Assembly (NCBI GenBank): GCA_036494575.1
Contig: DASXOE010000044.1
Span: forward strand, 1-15,634
Reading direction: 5' to 3'
From: DASZFV01 sp036494575
GTDB lineage: Bacteria; Myxococcota_A; Polyangia; Fen-1088
Length of the DNA stretch: 15,634 nt
Part shown: piece by piece, positions 12,730 through 15,634 of the stretch
Layout: every line of letters begins with the position of its first letter
Position numbering within the stretch: position 1 is the first letter of the stretch
The notes under the pieces: model-generated
Seen by the model: only the letters and a program-made list of their open reading frames with translations
The model's database searches: none
Told to the model about the DNA's origin: nothing
Translations under genes and position numbers: made by a program

Positions 12730-15399
12730 ATGCGTCATTCTTACGGTCGAGTTTCTTTTATCGCCGTCCTGAAAACCACCCTCCTCGCGGGCACGTTCCT
12801 CACGGGCGCCTTCTTCGCGACGGCGGCGCGCGCGAGCGTCACCGAGCCGGACGGCACGGTCGTGCCGACGGACAATTCGGTCGGCAGCGAGGTGCAGGTG
12901 CAGACGCTGTTCAACGGCCGCGGCGAAATGCTCAACGAGAAGGCGGACGCCCTCACGCAGCCCGCCGTGTTCTCGCCCACGTGCGGCTTCACGGGCACGC
13001 TCGTCCTGTCGCAGGCGGGCTGCCAGAACGCGCTCGGTTGGTACAACGTCGATCCGGCGCGCATGACGGCGCCCACGCCCGCGGAGATCTTCACGCTCGT
13101 GCCGCGAGGCGCGGCGCTCAACACGCAGTTCTCTGGCGGCGACATCCAGGCCGACCCGCGCTACACGGGCGGGCTCATCGGCTTCGCGCTGTGGGACACG
13201 CAGACTTGCACGCAGTACCACTTCTCCGAGACGCAATGGAACCCGACCTACAAGACGGGCGCGCACTGGATCGAGGCGCTCATCTACCAATCGACGGTGA
13301 CGCCGAACGCGTACTACCTCGCGTTCGAGGACGGCCCGTCGACGACGAACGCGTTCTCGAACGACGGTGACTTCAACGACAAGGTCTTCTTCATCACGGG
13401 CATCACCTGCCAGGGCGGCGGCGCGGCGTGCGACACGGGCAAGCTGGGCGTCTGCGCTGCGGGGATCGAGCAGTGCCACGCGGGGTCGCTGACCTGCACG
13501 CAGACGACGCCGGCCGGGCCCGAGACTTGCGACGGCCTCGACAACGACTGCAACGGCATCGTCGACGACGGCAGCAACCTCTGCCCGGCGGGCAAGGTCT
13601 GCGATCGGGGCGCGTGCGTCGATCGCTGCGTCGAGCAGGCGTGTCCCATCGGCCAGGCCTGCTCGGGCAACGGCATCTGCAGCGAGCCGGCCTGCGACAC
13701 CGTCACGTGCGGCAGCGGCACGCGCTGCATCGGCGGCACCTGCGTCGCGCCGTGCAACGGCGTCGTGTGCCCGCACAGCCAGGTCTGTCGCGCGGGCCGC
13801 TGCGTCGACCCGTGCTCAGGCATCACCTGCGACGCCAACATGGTGTGCGTCGACGGCGTCTGCAAGCCGTTTTGCACGTGCCAGCGCTGCTCCACCGGCA
13901 ACACCTGCGGCAGCGACGAGCGTTGCACGTCCGACGCCTGCGCGGGCGTCTCGTGTCCGCCCGGCGCGTACTGCAACGGCGGCTCGTGCCACGACTCGTG
14001 CGCGGGCGCGACCTGTCCGGCGGGCCAGGTCTGTCTCACGGGCAACTGCGTCGATCCCTGCGCGGGCGTCACCTGCATGGCGAGCGAGAAATGCGTGGGC
14101 GGCAGCTGCGTGCCGCTGTGCACGGGCGTGACGTGCCAGACGGGTCAGGTCTGTCAGGGGGGCGCGTGCGTCGACACTTGCAGCGTCGTGACGTGCAACG
14201 TCGGCTTCGTTTGCCGCCAGGGCAACTGCATCGACGCGTGCTCGGGCGTGACGTGCCCGACCGGTCAGACCTGTCTTTCGGGCAACTGCGTCGACGCCTG
14301 CCAGGGCGTGAGCTGCGGCGGCGGTCTGCGCTGCAACCTCGGTTCGTGCGTCGACGAGTGCACGGGCGTGACGTGCATGGCGGGGCTGAAGTGCGTCGGC
14401 AGCGCGTGCGTCGACGCTTGCCAGGGCGTGACGTGCGCCGCGGGCAAGAAATGTGCGGCGGGCACCTGCGTCGACGCCTGCGTCGGCGTGACCTGCTCGG
14501 GAGTCTTCGTTTGCTCGGTCGGCCAGTGCATCGATCCGTGCAACCTCATCAGCTGCCCGACGGATCTCGCGTGCCGGGCCGGCAAGTGCATCGACCCGTG
14601 CGACAACATCGTGTGCAGCGATCCGCAGATCTGCGTCAAGGGCGCATGCACGACCCCGGCGACGGGCGCCGGAGGCGCCTCGGGCGGCGCGGGCACGTCG
14701 GGAACTGGCGCGGGCGGAACGACCGGCACGGGCGCGGGCGGAACGACCGGCGCGGGCACGGGCGGAACGACGGGAACGGGCGCAGGCGGAACGACCGGCA
14801 CGGGCGCAGGCGGAACGACGGGAACTGGCGCGGGCGGAACGACCGGCACGGGCGCGGGCGGAACGACGGGAACTGGCGCAGGCGGAACGACCGGCACGGG
14901 CGCGGGCGGAACGACGGGAACTGGCGCAGGCGGAACGACCGGCACGGGCGCGGGCGGAACGACGGGCACCGGAATGGGCGGACCGACGGGGACAGGCGCG
15001 GGCGGAACGACCGGCACCGGCGCAGGCGGAACGACTGGCACGGGCGCGGGGGGCACGACGGGGACGGGCGCTGGCGGCACGACGGGCACCGCAACGGCGG
15101 GCGTCGGCGGCACGGGCACGGGTGGCAGCGGCTCGACGGGCATGGCTGGAGCCGGTGGCGCGGACGGCGTGGGGACGGCGGGCACGGGCGGCGTGATCCC
15201 GACGGGCACGGCCGGTGCGAGTGGCGCCGGCTCCGGCGGCACCAGCGGCGCCCAGAGCACCACCGGCGACGGGTACCGCGGCAAGGTCATCGTGCGCGAC
15301 AACGGCTGCGGCTGCGCGGTCGCTCCGCTCTCTCCCGGCCCGGCCGCGCTGCTGCTCCTCGGCGCGATCCTGACCGTCCGACGCAAACGCCGCCGGTAG
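12730..15399 (+). CDS. Cys-repeat surface protein with MopE-like motif and MYXO-CTERM anchor
   Basis: The protein has 889 aa from the ATG at 12730, six bases after GGGGA (12719-12723). A signal peptide (MRHSYGRVSF, hydrophobic core, ARA before SVTEPDG) is followed by an N-terminal domain ending in AFEDGPS (198) and NDGDFNDKVFF (about 211-221). This acidic GFED...DxDFND pattern is like DUF4114 domains, which probably bind calcium. CDGLDNDCNGIVDDG (267-281) is the MopE-type metal-binding motif frequent in myxobacteria. Residues 300-643 are 17 Cys-rich units of about 20 aa, consensus CxGVTCxxGxxCxxGxCVD. A Gly/Thr stalk of GTGAGGTT units follows (about 658-785). The C-terminus has NGCGCAVAP (858-866), a hydrophobic helix and RRKRRR, a MYXO-CTERM signal processed by the intramembrane protease myxosortase. 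The protein is thus probably secreted and anchored at the cell surface; its function is unknown. An in-frame GTG at 12661 would add 23 residues. Confidence 0.9.
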   Translation: MRHSYGRVSFIAVLKTTLLAGTFLTGAFFATAARASVTEPDGTVVPTDNSVGSEVQVQTLFNGRGEMLNEKADALTQPAVFSPTCGFTGTLVLSQAGCQNALGWYNVDPARMTAPTPAEIFTLVPRGAALNTQFSGGDIQADPRYTGGLIGFALWDTQTCTQYHFSETQWNPTYKTGAHWIEALIYQSTVTPNAYYLAFEDGPSTTNAFSNDGDFNDKVFFITGITCQGGGAACDTGKLGVCAAGIEQCHAGSLTCTQTTPAGPETCDGLDNDCNGIVDDGSNLCPAGKVCDRGACVDRCVEQACPIGQACSGNGICSEPACDTVTCGSGTRCIGGTCVAPCNGVVCPHSQVCRAGRCVDPCSGITCDANMVCVDGVCKPFCTCQRCSTGNTCGSDERCTSDACAGVSCPPGAYCNGGSCHDSCAGATCPAGQVCLTGNCVDPCAGVTCMASEKCVGGSCVPLCTGVTCQTGQVCQGGACVDTCSVVTCNVGFVCRQGNCIDACSGVTCPTGQTCLSGNCVDACQGVSCGGGLRCNLGSCVDECTGVTCMAGLKCVGSACVDACQGVTCAAGKKCAAGTCVDACVGVTCSGVFVCSVGQCIDPCNLISCPTDLACRAGKCIDPCDNIVCSDPQICVKGACTTPATGAGGASGGAGTSGTGAGGTTGTGAGGTTGAGTGGTTGTGAGGTTGTGAGGTTGTGAGGTTGTGAGGTTGTGAGGTTGTGAGGTTGTGAGGTTGTGAGGTTGTGMGGPTGTGAGGTTGTGAGGTTGTGAGGTTGTGAGGTTGTATAGVGGTGTGGSGSTGMAGAGGADGVGTAGTGGVIPTGTAGASGAGSGGTSGAQSTTGDGYRGKVIVRDNGCGCAVAPLSPGPAALLLLGAILTVRRKRRR
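13627..14658 (+). repeat. Seventeen tandem four-cysteine repeats (about 60 bp / 20 aa each)
   Basis: The units follow C-x4-C-x5-C-x4-C spacing, most ending in VDP or VDA before the next Cys, for example CSGVTCPTGQTCLSGNCVDA. Fifteen units are exactly 20 aa; the first and fifth are longer and divergent. Every standard unit keeps four cysteines, so two disulphides per unit are likely in the extracytoplasmic space. The DNA copies differ mostly at third positions, pointing to old duplication under selection. Confidence 0.9.
14701..15084 (+). repeat. 24-bp minisatellite (16 units) encoding the GTGAGGTT stalk, with 48-bp higher order
   Basis: Sixteen in-frame 24-bp units run without a gap. From 14773 to 14964 they alternate as two subtypes, ending ACGACC or ACGACG, which makes four nearly identical 48-bp copies. 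Units 12 to 16 are more diverged. High identity and the higher-order period suggest recent unequal exchange or slippage, and the copy number may differ among strains. The reverse strand is open as a Pro/Val-rich frame, which is only a shadow. Confidence 0.9.
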
Positions 15400-15456
15400 G
15401 GGCCGCCGTCTGTAAATCAGGTGATCCGCTCAGCTCATCGACGGGCGAGCGGTGCT

Positions 15457-15506
15457 GATCTTGAGCGATGCGCTCTGCCAGGACCAAACATCGCCCAATC
15501 AAGATC
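15457..15506 (-). repeat. Solitary REP-like element with palindromic ends, related to the array at 4362-4652
   Basis: The segment 15479-15504, read on the minus strand, matches the start of the first array unit (4359-4385) at all but one of about 26 positions: TCTTGATTGGGC, one mismatch, ATGTTTGGTCCTG. The element is also an imperfect palindrome: GATCTTG (15457-15463) with CAAGATC (15500-15506), and inside them CGATG (15466-15470) with CATCG (15489-15493). It lies between the surface protein gene and the GyrI-like gene and seems to be an isolated, mobilised unit. Confidence 0.75.
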
Positions 15507-15564
15507 GCACGAGTCTAGTCCCCTGGCCCAGGTGTATGGCTGCGATGGTAAGGTCCCACTGTCG

Positions 15565-15634
15565 ATGGCCGATGAGGTCGAGATCAAAGTGCTTCCCGAG
15601 ACCCGCGTTGCGTACATGCGATTCATCGGGCGCT
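15565..15634 (+). CDS. GyrI-like / AraC effector-binding domain protein, N-terminal fragment (cut by window edge)
   Basis: Only 23 codons are visible from the ATG at 15565: MADEVEIKVLPETRVAYMRF then IGR. The pattern of a beta-strand, 'lP..rVAy.r..G' is the typical start of GyrI-like small-molecule binding domains, which occur alone or fused behind an AraC-type DNA-binding domain. The frame is open further upstream, but that sequence crosses the REP-like element and shows no helix-turn-helix. A weak TAAGG lies 12 bases before the ATG. Function beyond ligand binding cannot be judged from so short a piece. Confidence 0.55.
   Translation, partial: MADEVEIKVLPETRVAYMRFIGR

Noticed and set aside
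14265..15386. Minus-strand Pro/Val-rich frame (PVPVVPPA repeats) that could look like a cell-wall stalk protein
   Set aside because: It is the exact antisense of the Gly/Thr minisatellite and Cys repeats; the plus strand has signal peptide, domains and anchor.
15435..15626. Small minus-strand frame at the right edge
   Set aside because: It crosses the REP-like element and is antisense to the GyrI-like start; no recognisable features.

Overview
The window is a GC-rich stretch of chromosome from a myxobacterium, most likely of the Polyangia/Sorangium side of Myxococcota. The best lineage marker is the C-terminus of the last large protein, which has a MYXO-CTERM type tail: a CGC motif, a short hydrophobic helix and an Arg/Lys cluster. 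MopE-like DNDC motifs, Gly/Thr-rich stalks and a 'GGARPGSGRK' REP-associated transposase also fit that group. I see no tRNA, rRNA, CRISPR, prophage or complete insertion sequence.

Layout, left to right. (1) The N-terminal part of a TadE-like pilus-assembly protein, running off the left edge on the minus strand. (2) A plus-strand phosphate operon, 379-3485: an OprO/OprP-type outer membrane porin, a DUF47/PhoU-like Pit accessory protein and a Pit phosphate permease. Together they give a route from the outer membrane to the cytoplasm. (3) A minus-strand RAYT (REP-associated tyrosine transposase) gene, 3516-4205, next to a seven-copy tandem array (period about 41 bp) at 4362-4652. A further, very similar copy of the unit core lies about 11 kb away near the right edge, so this looks like a transposase with its own family of dispersed repeats. 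(4) A minus-strand cluster, in transcription order typA/bipA, an LPG_synthase_TM (UPF0104) membrane protein and a Ppx/GppA phosphatase with an HD domain. The Ppx protein links functionally to the phosphate operon. (5) A divergent plus-strand cluster: a FliG_C-like protein, a FliH/SctL stator, a FliI/SctN secretion ATPase and a small HIT hydrolase. This is a compact type III secretion or flagellar ATPase module with no other secretion genes beside it. A perfect 13-bp inverted repeat lies in the divergent intergenic region between typA and this module. (6) A large secreted surface protein (889 aa): signal peptide, N-terminal domain with a DUF4114-like acidic motif, MopE-like motif, 17 four-cysteine repeats, a Gly/Thr repeat stalk encoded by a 24/48-bp tandem repeat, and a MYXO-CTERM anchor. 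(7) The start of a GyrI-like effector-binding protein at the right edge, directly after the lone REP-like element.

The most notable items are the RAYT and repeat family; the FliG-like protein in an isolated ATPase module, which lacks the acidic pair that FliG uses for torque; the perfect 13-bp palindrome; and the surface protein with its 17 Cys repeats and variable-looking stalk. Assignments rest on reading motifs; no database search was run.
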